The notes under the pieces: model-generated
Database searches by the model: none
What the model saw: only the letters and a program-made list of their open reading frames with translations
What the model was told of the DNA's origin: nothing
Made by a program: the position numbers and the translations under genes
Part shown: positions 8,304 through 16,927 of the stretch, piece after piece
Position numbering within the stretch: position 1 is the stretch's first letter
Layout: every line of letters begins with the position of its first letter
Source of the DNA: Stanieria sp964562685
GTDB taxonomy: Bacteria > Cyanobacteriota > Cyanobacteriia > Cyanobacteriales > Xenococcaceae
DNA: 64,000 bases
Reading direction: 5' to 3'
Assembly: GCA_964562685.1 (NCBI GenBank)
Contig: CAZLUP010000003.1
Span: 1-64,000 of the forward strand

Positions 8304-8918
8304 ATGAATAGTGATTTAGAATTTAACAAAAATAATTCTCAAAATCTAATTGACATACCAGAAGAGACTAAGTTTAATGAAATTTGTGCTTTGTTAGAGC
8401 AAGACCTTGTGAAGGCTTTGAAAGTTGCGAGTTCGACTCTTAAAAGTAAAAAATACTTAAAAAATTTGTTGGAACAAGGTTTAGCAACTGCTAATGCAAG
8501 CGAGATTGAAATATGGCTTAAGTATCTTATTCCTCGTCTTGGATTTCGCTCTGTCATCAATATTCTTGAAGATAAAATTCTACATCAGCCACAGCAGGTC
8601 AAGAACGCTTTATATTGGCTGCCAAAATTCTTAAAGAATCAAAATGAGAAAGAATTGAATTTACTCAAAAATCTGGAGAAAAAAATGTTAGGAGAAGAAT
8701 ATAAAGTTGTTTCTCAATCAGGAAAAACTTACAAATTGATTCTCAGAATCAAAAGTACTGGTGAATATGCAGTGTTTGGGGGCTATCAATTAGGTAGTCA
8801 TGGTTCAGGAGTTATTGCTGAGATCCTAGATTCACAAAATTTGTATCCTACTGGCGGGGTTAAGTTAGTATCACCAGGAGATTTAGAAATCCTGAACCCT
8901 CAGCCCTACAACGATTAA
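8304..8918 (+). CDS. Unrecognised partner of the toxin-like gene; candidate immunity protein
   Basis: A 204-residue soluble protein, not recognised. It starts 15 bp after the upstream gene. The N-terminal two thirds (residues ~20-130) look all-helical with many leucines and lysines (LVKALKVASSTLKSKKYLKN). The C-terminal part (~135-195) is strand-rich, with GKTYKLILRI and EYAVFGGYQLGSHGSGV. It has no enzyme motif, membrane helix or signal peptide. The tight spacing to a toxin-like gene suggests an immunity or antitoxin role, but nothing in its own sequence proves this. Confidence 0.5.
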   Translation: MNSDLEFNKNNSQNLIDIPEETKFNEICALLEQDLVKALKVASSTLKSKKYLKNLLEQGLATANASEIEIWLKYLIPRLGFRSVINILEDKILHQPQQVKNALYWLPKFLKNQNEKELNLLKNLEKKMLGEEYKVVSQSGKTYKLILRIKSTGEYAVFGGYQLGSHGSGVIAEILDSQNLYPTGGVKLVSPGDLEILNPQPYND

Positions 8919-9002
8919 AATTAAGTTTAATAAGTATTTATTTATACAAAATACTAAACAGCTATACTACAGTCACTTATATTTACTTTATGAAATGTCA
9001 AA

Positions 9003-9431
9003 ATGTCTAGCTTAATTCAAGAACCAGTAGAGTTACTAAAAATTGGTGAGTTACAAAATCGTACTGGAGTTTCGATTAAAACTATTCGTTATTATGAACA
9101 ACTAGGTTTAATCAAGGCAGTAACCAGAACTGAAGGTGGATTTAGATTATTTAATGTCGAGACAATTCACCGTCTAACTTTGATCAAACGCGCTCAAAGT
9201 TTAGGTTTAAGTTTACAAGAAATTAGTGATATTTTAACTATACGCGATCGCGGTTCTCTTCCTTGCGATCAAGTTAAACAGCAACTTCAAAATAAGGTCA
9301 ATCAAATTGAACAACGAATTCAAGAGTTGGAGTTATTAAAAGCACAATTAATTTCGTTAATCAAAAATACTGAAAATTTACCTCAAGAAGTTACTGAAGG
9401 AGTTATTTGTCCCATTATTGAGCAATGTTAA
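9003..9431 (+). CDS. MerR-family metal-responsive transcriptional regulator
   Basis: A 142-residue MerR-type activator. The winged helix-turn-helix is at residues ~11-80 (TGVSIKTIRYYEQLGLI, then GGFRLF), followed by a dimerisation coiled coil (~90-122). Cysteines at the start of the coil (LPCDQVK) and at the C-terminus (CPIIEQC) match the metal-binding positions of the ZntR/CadR/MerR group, so a thiol-binding metal is the likely effector. No metal efflux gene lies beside it. It converges with the RNA ligase-like gene 7 bp away. Confidence 0.85.
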   Translation: MSSLIQEPVELLKIGELQNRTGVSIKTIRYYEQLGLIKAVTRTEGGFRLFNVETIHRLTLIKRAQSLGLSLQEISDILTIRDRGSLPCDQVKQQLQNKVNQIEQRIQELELLKAQLISLIKNTENLPQEVTEGVICPIIEQC

Positions 9432-9438
9432 AATTTTA

Positions 9439-9993
9439 TTACCCTGCTAGCAAAAACTCTCGATATATTTCCCAACATCTACCATTATGAGTAAGAAGAG
9501 TTAAGTTAGATACAGTAAATTGAAAATAAATTTTTTGCTCCTTAAATTCTTCCCAAGCTCGATAGAAATTAGTTTTAGTTAAATCTTTAAATCCAACCGT
9601 CATGTGAGGAGCAAAAGGACGAGTTTTAGCAGTCCGATGTACAATGCCTAAAGTAGATTCTAAATGAGTCGTTAATTTAGTTTGAATGGTTAATAATTCT
9701 GGAGTTTTCAGTACATTTACATAAATAACTCGCGGACGAAACGCACTAAAACCATCCAAAACCATAGGAATAGCCGATTCTGACTTGACAAATTCTGCTA
9801 AAACTTTTTCTAAATAAAATAACTGCTCTTTCTCCCAGTGGAAAGGTGGCTGCAAAGTCACATGAGGAGGAGACTTTAAAGCAGCTTTACTATTATAAAC
9901 CTTAGCAAAATGTTGTTTAATTTCTGTAACTACTGTTTGTATTTCTGCTGGAGGTAATAAAGCAATAAAATATAATTGTTTGGTTTGATTCAC
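9439..9993 (-). CDS. 2'-5' RNA ligase family protein (2H phosphoesterase)
   Basis: A 184-residue member of the 2H phosphoesterase superfamily. The two catalytic H-x-T/S-h motifs are visible as PPHVTLQPPF (residues ~43-52) and FAPHMTVGF (~127-135), spaced as in ThpR-like RNA ligases and cyclic phosphodiesterases. There is no signal peptide. These enzymes act on 2',3'-cyclic phosphate RNA ends or related nucleotides; the physiological substrate here is unknown. It converges with the MerR gene. Confidence 0.85.
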   Translation of the reverse strand: MNQTKQLYFIALLPPAEIQTVVTEIKQHFAKVYNSKAALKSPPHVTLQPPFHWEKEQLFYLEKVLAEFVKSESAIPMVLDGFSAFRPRVIYVNVLKTPELLTIQTKLTTHLESTLGIVHRTAKTRPFAPHMTVGFKDLTKTNFYRAWEEFKEQKIYFQFTVSNLTLLTHNGRCWEIYREFLLAG

Positions 9994-10026
9994 TACATTA
10001 AATAATATTTATTATTTCCTTAATAT

Positions 10027-10479
10027 TTATTTAACTGTAATAGTTTCTACATCTTCAATAGGTTGTTTGTTGTGCATTAATATTTCATGTTTATTAGTAT
10101 TTAGTTGAATTTTAATTTTATTCATTCCAGGTTTTAATTCTGATAAATAATACCAATTGTCATAAATTCGAGTAATTTTTTCTCCATTTATATATAAGTG
10201 AGCGTGTCCTTCATCAAGTGTACCTTCTTGATTAACTTTCTCAGGTGCAAATTGAAAATTAGTTGTTTTAATTTCTAAATTCCATCCTTGTTTGGCATCT
10301 TCATGCACAATTAAATCTACAGTAGGAATTGGTTGATTATCAGGAATATTAACCATTTCATGATGCATTGGTTCTTGAGCATAATTTTGATTCTCTTGCT
10401 CATGGGCTAATAACCGATTGGTATGACTGATAAGTAGTAAACTGGTAAAAGTAGTAATAAATAACGCTATCTTGTTCAT
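10027..10479 (-). CDS. Exported protein with EGHAHLYING motif
   Basis: A 150-residue protein with an N-terminal signal peptide (NKIALFITTFTSLLLIS, probable cleavage after LLA near residue 25) and a His/Met/Glu-rich mature start (HEQENQNYAQEPMHHEM). The core is strand-rich and contains DEGHAHLYINGEKITRIYD (residues ~90-108), a layout shared by small periplasmic proteins of unknown function. The His/Met-rich segment would suit copper or other metal binding, which is speculative. The nearby MerR regulator is separated by a gene on the opposite side, so a link is only suggestive. Confidence 0.6.
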   Translation of the reverse strand: MNKIALFITTFTSLLLISHTNRLLAHEQENQNYAQEPMHHEMVNIPDNQPIPTVDLIVHEDAKQGWNLEIKTTNFQFAPEKVNQEGTLDEGHAHLYINGEKITRIYDNWYYLSELKPGMNKIKIQLNTNKHEILMHNKQPIEDVETITVK

Positions 10480-10694
10480 AAATTTTGCTCGTTATTATGT
10501 CCGTAGCAAAATTTACCTGATACTTAATTCCATCGTCAAAAGACAGACTGTCAAACTTGTAATTTGATTAAATTTTTAATTCTATACAAGTATTTTTTTC
10601 TAGTAAATCAGTTTAAAAATCTGCTGTATAAAGATGTTTTGATCCGCTCAATATCTTCTTGAGGTGAAACATAAACTAACCAAGATAGCATCTA

Positions 10695-10736
10695 AACTTT
10701 TAACTTTTAACTTTTAACTTTTAACTTTTAACTTTT
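10695..10736. repeat. Heptanucleotide tandem repeat AACTTTT x6
   Basis: Six consecutive copies of AACTTTT lie in the 296-bp spacer between the exported protein gene and the membrane protein gene. This is a short tandemly repeated repetitive (STRR) sequence of the heptamer type known from cyanobacteria. The rest of the spacer (10480-10775) shows no gene. Confidence 0.85.
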
Positions 10737-10775
10737 TACTTCCTGCTCACTGGTAACTAGTAACTTCTAATCAAC

Positions 10776-11441
10776 TTAACTATTACTTTCTTGTAATTTA
10801 TAGCTATTTTCTGGTAGAGGTGGATGCAAACATAAATAAATTAAAGTACCGAATAAAGGAACCAAAGTTATTGCCCAAAATAACCAATTATTATTAATAT
10901 TTCTTCTACTCAAATCGTCGTTAACTAGAGTAGGCAATAACAATACTAATAAACAAAAATCCAAACTCATCACGTGAATAAATTTACTAGTTTGCCACTG
11001 GTAAATAAAATCCGCCCAATTGCCATAAATTAAACCAAAACTCAATAGCACGATCGCAGCTATAATTAAAATAATTCCAGTTAGACGAGCATCGACAATT
11101 TTAATGAAAAGATTTTTATCTCCCTGCCAAGTAGGATTAGGTTGGCGCAAAGCTAAATAAGGAAGTAAAGCAAATGCACCAACTCCAAAGGAAGCGATTG
11201 CAAAAGGTGCAGCTTTAATTTTTTGTCCATTGCCATCAATAAACAAAAAGCAAGCATAAATCCCTGGTAAAACTCCCATGAGATTAAACAAAGCGATCAC
11301 TAAAGGATTGATGTTATCCCAATTACCTGTAGAAAGATTAACAATCAAATCAAAAGTATTCGGTTGAGTAGCAGGAGCAAACAAAAAGGCATAACTGACA
11401 AAAGTTAGCCAAATTAATCCAAAAATAATTTTTCTCGACAT
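10776..11441 (-). CDS. Multi-spanning membrane protein, 221 residues
   Basis: A predicted integral membrane protein with about six hydrophobic helices (residues ~5-25, ~45-68, ~80-97, ~118-138, ~155-172, ~183-203). Short conserved-looking stretches include FNLMGVLPG (~52-60) and LPYLALRQPNP (~92-102). It resembles conserved cyanobacterial/plastid membrane proteins of unknown function, some annotated with a DUF2834-like region. I cannot assign a function. It is monocistronic on the minus strand. Confidence 0.65.
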   Translation of the reverse strand: MSRKIIFGLIWLTFVSYAFLFAPATQPNTFDLIVNLSTGNWDNINPLVIALFNLMGVLPGIYACFLFIDGNGQKIKAAPFAIASFGVGAFALLPYLALRQPNPTWQGDKNLFIKIVDARLTGIILIIAAIVLLSFGLIYGNWADFIYQWQTSKFIHVMSLDFCLLVLLLPTLVNDDLSRRNINNNWLFWAITLVPLFGTLIYLCLHPPLPENSYKLQESNS

Positions 11442-11810
11442 AAACTAGTTAATTTCAATCATGCATATTTATATAAAGAAAGATAACAAATCTTTAATTA
11501 AACTGTTATTGATGAAGTTATACGATAGTTTCCTAAATTATTGACAACTGAGCAGTAGAACAAAAAAAAATGTGTCTGTTGTTACTAAAAATGAGAAGAT
11601 AGAAATTCTACCTGAAGTGCGATCGCATCTCTAGTTCTGCGCCGAGATGCAGCCAAAATCGCAATTGAGTTGAATCTCAGACAAATATGCGGTTTCGCCG
11701 AAGGCGAGTTTGGTCGAGGCGCAAACGATAAGATCGAGAATAAGTTTTCTGGCTAATTTATTACCATCCCCAAAAATTTTATTGACGAGAATCCAATCAA
11801 TCAAAGAAGA
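11442..11810. other. Intergenic region with degenerate palindromes
   Basis: The 369-bp divergent spacer between a membrane protein gene and the sulfite reductase. It holds a HIP1 site and several small GC-rich inverted motifs (for example CGCCGAAGGCG near 11694-11704). An open frame on the minus strand through these repeats looks spurious. Promoters for both flanking genes must lie here, but I cannot define them. Confidence 0.4.
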
Positions 11811-13751
11811 ATGGTACAAACTCCAATTTTTCCCAACAAAAAATTGTCCAAGCTAGAAGGATTGAAAGAAAAAAGCAATTTTTTACGAGAACCTCTGGCT
11901 ACCGAATTATTAGAAGATACTACTCACTTTAGTGAAAATGCTATTCAACTCTTAAAATTTCATGGCTCTTATCAACAAGATAATCGTGATAATCGAGTCA
12001 AAGGTCAAGAAAAAGATTATCAAATGATGCTGCGTACCCGTTCGCCAGGGGGATTTATTCCAGCAGAACTATACTTGACTTTAGAACGACTTTCTGAAGA
12101 ATACGGCAATCATACTCTTCGAGTTACTACTCGTCAAGGCTTTCAAATTCACGGCATTCTCAAAAAAAATCTTAAAACGGCGATTAGTGAGATTGTTCGT
12201 AGTATGGGTTCTACTTTAGGGGCTTGTGGCGATCTCAACCGTAACGTTATGGCACCCCCTGCACCCTTTAAAAATAAGCCTGAATATCAGTATGCTTGGG
12301 AATATGCCAATAAAATTGCTGACTTACTAACTCCTCAAACAGGTGCCTATTATGAAATTTGGCTTGATGGAGAAAAAGTTATTAGTGCTGAAGAAGCTGA
12401 AGAAGTCAAAGCAGCTAGACAACGCAATGGTAATGGCACAATTTTTCACGACTGTGAAGAACCAATTTACGGTAAACATTATATGCCCCGTAAATTTAAG
12501 TGTAGCGTTACTGTTCCAGGAGATAATTCCATTGATGTCTATACCCACGATGTCAGTTTGGTAGTCATTACCAGCAAAAAAGGTAAATTAGAAGGGTTTA
12601 ATATTCTGGCTGGTGGCGGTTTAGGTAGAACTCACAAAAAAGAAGATACCTTTCCTCGCATAGCCGATCCGATTGGTTATGTCGCCAAAGAAGATGTTTA
12701 CGATTTAATGAAAGCCATTGTCGCAACTCAAAGAGATTATGGCGATCGCTCTGACCGCCGTCATGCGAGAATGAAATACCTAATCGAAGATTGGGGTGTA
12801 GCTAAATTTAAAGCCAAAGTAGAAGAATATTTTGGTAAATCAATTGCACCGTTTAAAGATTTACCTGAGTGGAAGTATAAAGATTTCTTAGGCTGGCACG
12901 AACAAGGAGACGGCAAACTCTTTTTAGGTATTTCAGTAGAAAACGGTAGAGTCAAAAACGAAGGCAAATTTCAGCTAAAAACAGCCTTAAAAGAAATTAT
13001 CGAACAATTTCATCTACCGATGCGTTTAACTGCCAATCACAATATCATTCTCTATGATATTGAACCGGCTCAAAAACAAAGCATCGCAAAAATTCTGACC
13101 AAAAGAGGAATCGAACTCAACCCCAAGGCAATTGATCCTTTAATTCGTTATTCAATGGCTTGTCCAGCTTTACCTACTTGCGGTTTAGCAATTACGGAAT
13201 CAGAACGCGCCCTACCTGGAATTATTGATCGCCTGCGTACGCTGTTAGATAAGCTAGGCATGAGCGAGGAAAACTTTGTCATTCGCATGACTGGTTGTCC
13301 CAATGGTTGCGCTCGCCCTTATATGGCAGAATTAGGCTTTGTGGGCATCGTACCTGAAACCTATCAAATCTGGTTAGGAGGAACGCCCGATCAAACTCGA
13401 TTAGCTCAACCCTATACCGATAAAATGCCTGTAGAAGATCTAGAAGCCTTCTTTGAGCCAATTTTTGTCTATTTCAAACAAAATCGCCAACCAAAAGAAA
13501 GTTTCGGAATCTTTTGCGATCGCGTCGGGTTTGATGCCCTACGTCAATTTTCTGCAAACTACACCTTAGGAAGTTATATGGAAACAGATACTAGCAAAAA
13601 ACGTAAATTCCGCAAAAATCAAAGACGTGTTAGCGTACCAGACGAGCTTTTCCCTCGCTTAAAAGATGCTGCTAAACAAGAAGGTAGACCAATGAACCAA
13701 ATTATTGCTGAGGCTTTAAACGATTATTTTACAAAAAGAGGCAATAATTAA
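11811..13751 (+). CDS. sir: Ferredoxin-dependent sulfite reductase with C-terminal RHH-like tail
   Basis: A 646-residue siroheme/[4Fe-4S] enzyme that reduces sulfite to sulfide in assimilatory sulfur metabolism. The four cysteines that hold the cluster are in CPALPTCGLA (residues ~450-459) and GCPNGCARP (~495-503). TTRQGFQIHG and GACGDLNRNVMAPPAP in the N-terminal half are conserved in sulfite/nitrite reductases. After the catalytic part, residues ~605-642 form a ribbon-helix-helix-like unit: a strand RRVSVPDELF, a helix LKDAAKQEG and a helix MNQIIAEALNDYF. Plant plastid sulfite reductase also binds DNA, so this tail may give nucleoid association; that is an inference. Confidence 0.93.
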   Translation: MVQTPIFPNKKLSKLEGLKEKSNFLREPLATELLEDTTHFSENAIQLLKFHGSYQQDNRDNRVKGQEKDYQMMLRTRSPGGFIPAELYLTLERLSEEYGNHTLRVTTRQGFQIHGILKKNLKTAISEIVRSMGSTLGACGDLNRNVMAPPAPFKNKPEYQYAWEYANKIADLLTPQTGAYYEIWLDGEKVISAEEAEEVKAARQRNGNGTIFHDCEEPIYGKHYMPRKFKCSVTVPGDNSIDVYTHDVSLVVITSKKGKLEGFNILAGGGLGRTHKKEDTFPRIADPIGYVAKEDVYDLMKAIVATQRDYGDRSDRRHARMKYLIEDWGVAKFKAKVEEYFGKSIAPFKDLPEWKYKDFLGWHEQGDGKLFLGISVENGRVKNEGKFQLKTALKEIIEQFHLPMRLTANHNIILYDIEPAQKQSIAKILTKRGIELNPKAIDPLIRYSMACPALPTCGLAITESERALPGIIDRLRTLLDKLGMSEENFVIRMTGCPNGCARPYMAELGFVGIVPETYQIWLGGTPDQTRLAQPYTDKMPVEDLEAFFEPIFVYFKQNRQPKESFGIFCDRVGFDALRQFSANYTLGSYMETDTSKKRKFRKNQRRVSVPDELFPRLKDAAKQEGRPMNQIIAEALNDYFTKRGNN

Positions 13752-13870
13752 TTAAAATCTATGGGTTTTGGATGTCAAAAGCACATTCAAAGCTCATCAT
13801 TGGCAATTCTTGAAAATACTGACTCAGGCAACCCTTAAGTCAGTGTTCTCTATAATCAATACAATTCACT

Positions 13871-14641
13871 TTAGATAGGCATAATCTCTCCCGAAATAGC
13901 TAATTCCAATAAAGGCTGCTTCGTCAAACAATACCAATGACAGGTGTATAAATCTGGATATTGATTCCGTAAACTAGCCAGCGCAGGTGCAGCAGGAAAA
14001 GGCCAAAGTCGGTCAAAAATAATTTCGCTATTATGAATGCTGAACTGAATCAGATAGACTGCTGAGGGAGCAGATAAAGATTTTAATAGCTGATTAGCTA
14101 AATGATAAAGAGATTTTCGTAAACGATTAGATAAATCAATTGGTTGTTCATAAGAATTAGGAATCGCACCTTCTCCAATAACTTCACCGTACAAAGGTGT
14201 TTGATTATTGAGAACTATTGGTAACCAAAGATGACCCAACCAAGAATCTCCTACACTGGTTTTATAACCTAAATTATTTTCAACCCACCGTCGTCTTCCG
14301 ACAATATCTCTACAAGTAGAATAGATTTTTTTGCCAGGAAACTCGAAGTAGTCTGGTAATTGAATTGTCAGAGGACAATAAATTAATTCCGAATCATCAT
14401 TAGCTGGTTTGTTAGATTTCGACCACAAATTCCCAGCAGCAACTACCTCTATCCCTACTGGTTGTGAGTTAGTAGCAATGCCTTGTTTAAGTGCAGCGAC
14501 CATTTTTTCTGTTACTGGTGAACCAGAAATTGTTTTTCCCTGTTCGTTTACTTCAGCGTTAACGATAATTAAAACTTTTTTCATTCCCCTTCCATGGTTG
14601 TCAAGTACAGCTACTACTCTTTCCCTATTCACAATAGCCAT
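13871..14641 (-). CDS. Conserved cyanobacterial hypothetical protein, ~256 residues
   Basis: Not recognised. The protein has a strand-rich N-terminus (RVVAVLDNHGRGMKKVLIIV), a central segment with CRDIVGRRRWVENNLG (residues ~107-122) and GDSWLGHLWLPIVLN, and a C-terminal part ending in LFxRLWPFP-like and CHWYCLTKQP stretches. It has no signal peptide or membrane helix. The start at ATG 14641 was preferred over a TTG at 14653. A long gene-free region lies upstream. Confidence 0.55.
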   Translation of the reverse strand: MAIVNRERVVAVLDNHGRGMKKVLIIVNAEVNEQGKTISGSPVTEKMVAALKQGIATNSQPVGIEVVAAGNLWSKSNKPANDDSELIYCPLTIQLPDYFEFPGKKIYSTCRDIVGRRRWVENNLGYKTSVGDSWLGHLWLPIVLNNQTPLYGEVIGEGAIPNSYEQPIDLSNRLRKSLYHLANQLLKSLSAPSAVYLIQFSIHNSEIIFDRLWPFPAAPALASLRNQYPDLYTCHWYCLTKQPLLELAISGEIMPI

Positions 14642-14653
14642 TACCTCGATCAA

Positions 14654-15547
14654 TTATGTTTCACAATTAATTACTTTAGAGAAGTTAGGAGTAGTTTGAG
14701 TTGCTTATTTGAATGATTGATCGCGCTATGTCAAGACAATTTTTGACACTCAATCGAGAGTATATATCATAGACTACAAATCTTTGGTGATCTTGCAACG
14801 CAGCTTAACTAAGTTGCTTGACATAAATTCATCTACTGCAACAGTTTGCTTGGTTTTCGTGGTTAGTATCATAATTTAAGGAACGCAAAATTTTGAATTT
14901 GCTTTTTCACAATAGTTCAGAATGACACATCATACTTGTGTGGGGCAATAAGTCGGTAGTTCTATTTTCGGTTTGAGCGAGAGCTTCCATGTACCTTTCT
15001 AACCTAAATCTTTCGAGAGAGCTTTAGTTTAGATAATTTTAATAATATTTAACAATACTTGAAATCTATATTTGGTTTTGTTTTTTGAATTGCTTAGTTA
15101 GATTCTACTACTTTTCTGAGATGTTTAGGTGGGGTTTTCGGTATCATAATAAGTTACTTTGAGCTTATTTATTTTTAGGTTCGATTATTTTAACACTTAT
15201 ATTTTGATGATTTGTGGCTGTTAGACTCGTTACAATAGCCTAAAAGCCAACGGTACGGTTAACCGCCTAAATTTTTTTTGAGCTAAAAATCAATACCTGC
15301 ACTGATAACTATCGGTGTTCAAGCTTAAACTTTGATTGGGTGCGCTCCGCGCCACTTTAGAGACACAAGCCTGTGCGCTTTTCAAGAAGTACTCGTCATT
15401 TGAGTGAGAGGGATGCTAAAGATTTCAGGATAATAACTTAAAGCAATCAGAAAAAAGTTGAGTTCACCTTAACCAATAGAACAAAATAAAAACTATTGCT
15501 TTCAAAACCTAATTTTTCTCTTAAGATAACTTAATTTTTAATTAAGA
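14654..15547. other. 894-bp region without recognisable genes
   Basis: I find no credible open frame on either strand and no tRNA-like structure. The region holds scattered small inverted repeats (for example GGTGCGCTCCGCGCCA near 15339) and T-rich stretches (15272-15279). It could contain an unrecognised RNA gene or simply decayed sequence. Confidence 0.4.
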
Positions 15548-16780
15548 ATGGAATTACTTGAATATCAAGCTAAAGAATTGTTTCGCGAGGTGGGAATTCC
15601 TGTTTTACCATCCCAAAAAATTGCAGAGCCTAGAGAACTAAAAAAATTACAAATTCCTTATCCTGTGGTTTTAAAATCCCAAGTGAGAGTAGGAGGACGA
15701 GGCAAAGCTGGCGGTATTCGTTTTGTAGCTAACACCATTGATGCGATCGCAGCTGCTCGGGCAATTTTTAATTTATCTATTTTAGGTGAATATCCTAAAT
15801 TTATTCTCGCGGAAGCTCAATTCAACGCAAAGCAGGAGTTTTTTCTGGCGGTTGTTTTAGATTATGATCTTCAATGTCCTGTGTTGTTGGGTTCGGCAAC
15901 GGGAGGAATGAATGTTGAACTGTTATTAGAAAATTTACAGAAAGTTGTCGTTGAGAATAATTTCTCTCCTTTTTTGGCTCGTCGTTTAGCCGTCAAAATG
16001 GGACTCAAATCTCAATTGCTTCGATCTGTTAGTGATGTAATTGAAAAAATGTATCGTCTCTTTCAGGAAAACGATTTGGAGTTAATTGAAATTAATCCTT
16101 TGGGGGTCAATGCTTCCGGTCAGTTAATGGCTTTGGATGGCAAAATTACGGTCAATGATTATGCTTGGGCAAGACATCAAGAGTTAATTGCTTTAAATTC
16201 AGCCAATCAAGTTTCAGAAATACCTAATTCTACTCAACCACAGTGGTCTTGGTACGATGATAAAGGTAAAGTAGCGATTATTTGTAATCATCCAGATTTG
16301 GCTTTATTAACCTGGGATTTAGTTGTTCAAAGTAAAGGCAAACCAGCTTGTTGCGCCGTGATTTCAGATGTTAATCCTGCTTTAACAGCATCTCAACAAC
16401 TATCCCAAGTTTTAGCTCAATTACCTGACCTCAAAGGGCTTAAAGTAATTTTAATTAATATTTTGACCGACCAAGCAACCGAGCAGGAAATGATTGAAGC
16501 GATCGCTGAACATTTAGAAATTATCATTGAACCACAATCTAAATCAACTGGAGAAGAAAGGCAATTAGTTGCTAATGGTGCTTTAGTTCGTTCTCGACCA
16601 ACTTCAGCTAATAAATCTTCTGTCAATCGCAAACCTTTATCTTCGGTAAAATTTGTCTTGCGTTTTCTCAACCCTAAACTAGATTGGTTTCCAGAAACAA
16701 AACCAGAAAAACAAGTTTATTGGAGCCAAAATTTAGAAGAGGCTGTTGCTCAGGCAATTAGTTTAGTTAAATCTAAGTAG
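15548..16780 (+). CDS. sucC: Succinyl-CoA ligase beta subunit-like protein (diverged)
   Basis: A 410-residue ATP-grasp protein of the succinyl-CoA ligase beta family. The N-terminal half is well conserved: MELLEYQAKELF, RVGGRGKAGGIRF (residues ~50-62), LIEINPLGVN and LALDG-like Mg/ATP-grasp motifs (~178-198). In the C-terminal domain the glycine-rich phosphate-binding segments expected in the family (NGAGLAM; NIFGGI) are replaced by NHPDLAL and NILTDQ (~304-309). It lies upstream of sucD, which has matching losses. The pair may have lost the usual phosphohistidine chemistry; cyanobacterial relatives should be compared. Confidence 0.8.
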   Translation: MELLEYQAKELFREVGIPVLPSQKIAEPRELKKLQIPYPVVLKSQVRVGGRGKAGGIRFVANTIDAIAAARAIFNLSILGEYPKFILAEAQFNAKQEFFLAVVLDYDLQCPVLLGSATGGMNVELLLENLQKVVVENNFSPFLARRLAVKMGLKSQLLRSVSDVIEKMYRLFQENDLELIEINPLGVNASGQLMALDGKITVNDYAWARHQELIALNSANQVSEIPNSTQPQWSWYDDKGKVAIICNHPDLALLTWDLVVQSKGKPACCAVISDVNPALTASQQLSQVLAQLPDLKGLKVILINILTDQATEQEMIEAIAEHLEIIIEPQSKSTGEERQLVANGALVRSRPTSANKSSVNRKPLSSVKFVLRFLNPKLDWFPETKPEKQVYWSQNLEEAVAQAISLVKSK

Positions 16781-16787
16781 TTTATTT

Positions 16788-16884
16788 CAGTGACCAGTGA
16801 CCAGTTACCCGTAGGGGCAGTTCGCGCTTCCCGAAGGGTACGAAGTACTGCCCTTACAGTTACCAGTTACCAGTTACCAGTGAC
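16788..16884. repeat. Heptamer repeats flanking a palindrome (sucC-sucD spacer)
   Basis: CAGTGAC, CAGTGAC, CAGTTAC (16788-16808) and three CAGTTAC plus one CAGTGAC (16857-16884) flank an inverted repeat. The palindrome arms are GTAGGGGCAGT (from 16811) and ACTGCCCTTAC (ending near 16857). The same GTA(G/A)GGG...CCCTTAC type of palindrome occurs inside both MITE-like copies. A half copy of the GACGCGAAATTTCGCGTCT repeat follows immediately (16882-16900). Confidence 0.75.
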
Positions 16885-16927
16885 GCAAAATTTCGCGTCT
16901 GTACATCAGTTAATTTTAATAAATTAT

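Noticed and set aside
10695..10736. CRISPR array
   Set aside because: The repeats are seven-base tandem units without spacers; no cas genes are in the window.
11631..11819. 62-residue minus-strand open frame before sulfite reductase
   Set aside because: It covers intergenic repeats and overlaps the sulfite reductase start; low-complexity product.
14700..15547. tRNA or riboswitch in the long gene-free region
   Set aside because: No cloverleaf, T-loop consensus or known riboswitch core could be found by eye.
16790..16927. N-terminal extension of sucD
   Set aside because: It is translated heptamer repeat and palindrome; the conserved SucD start is at 16928.
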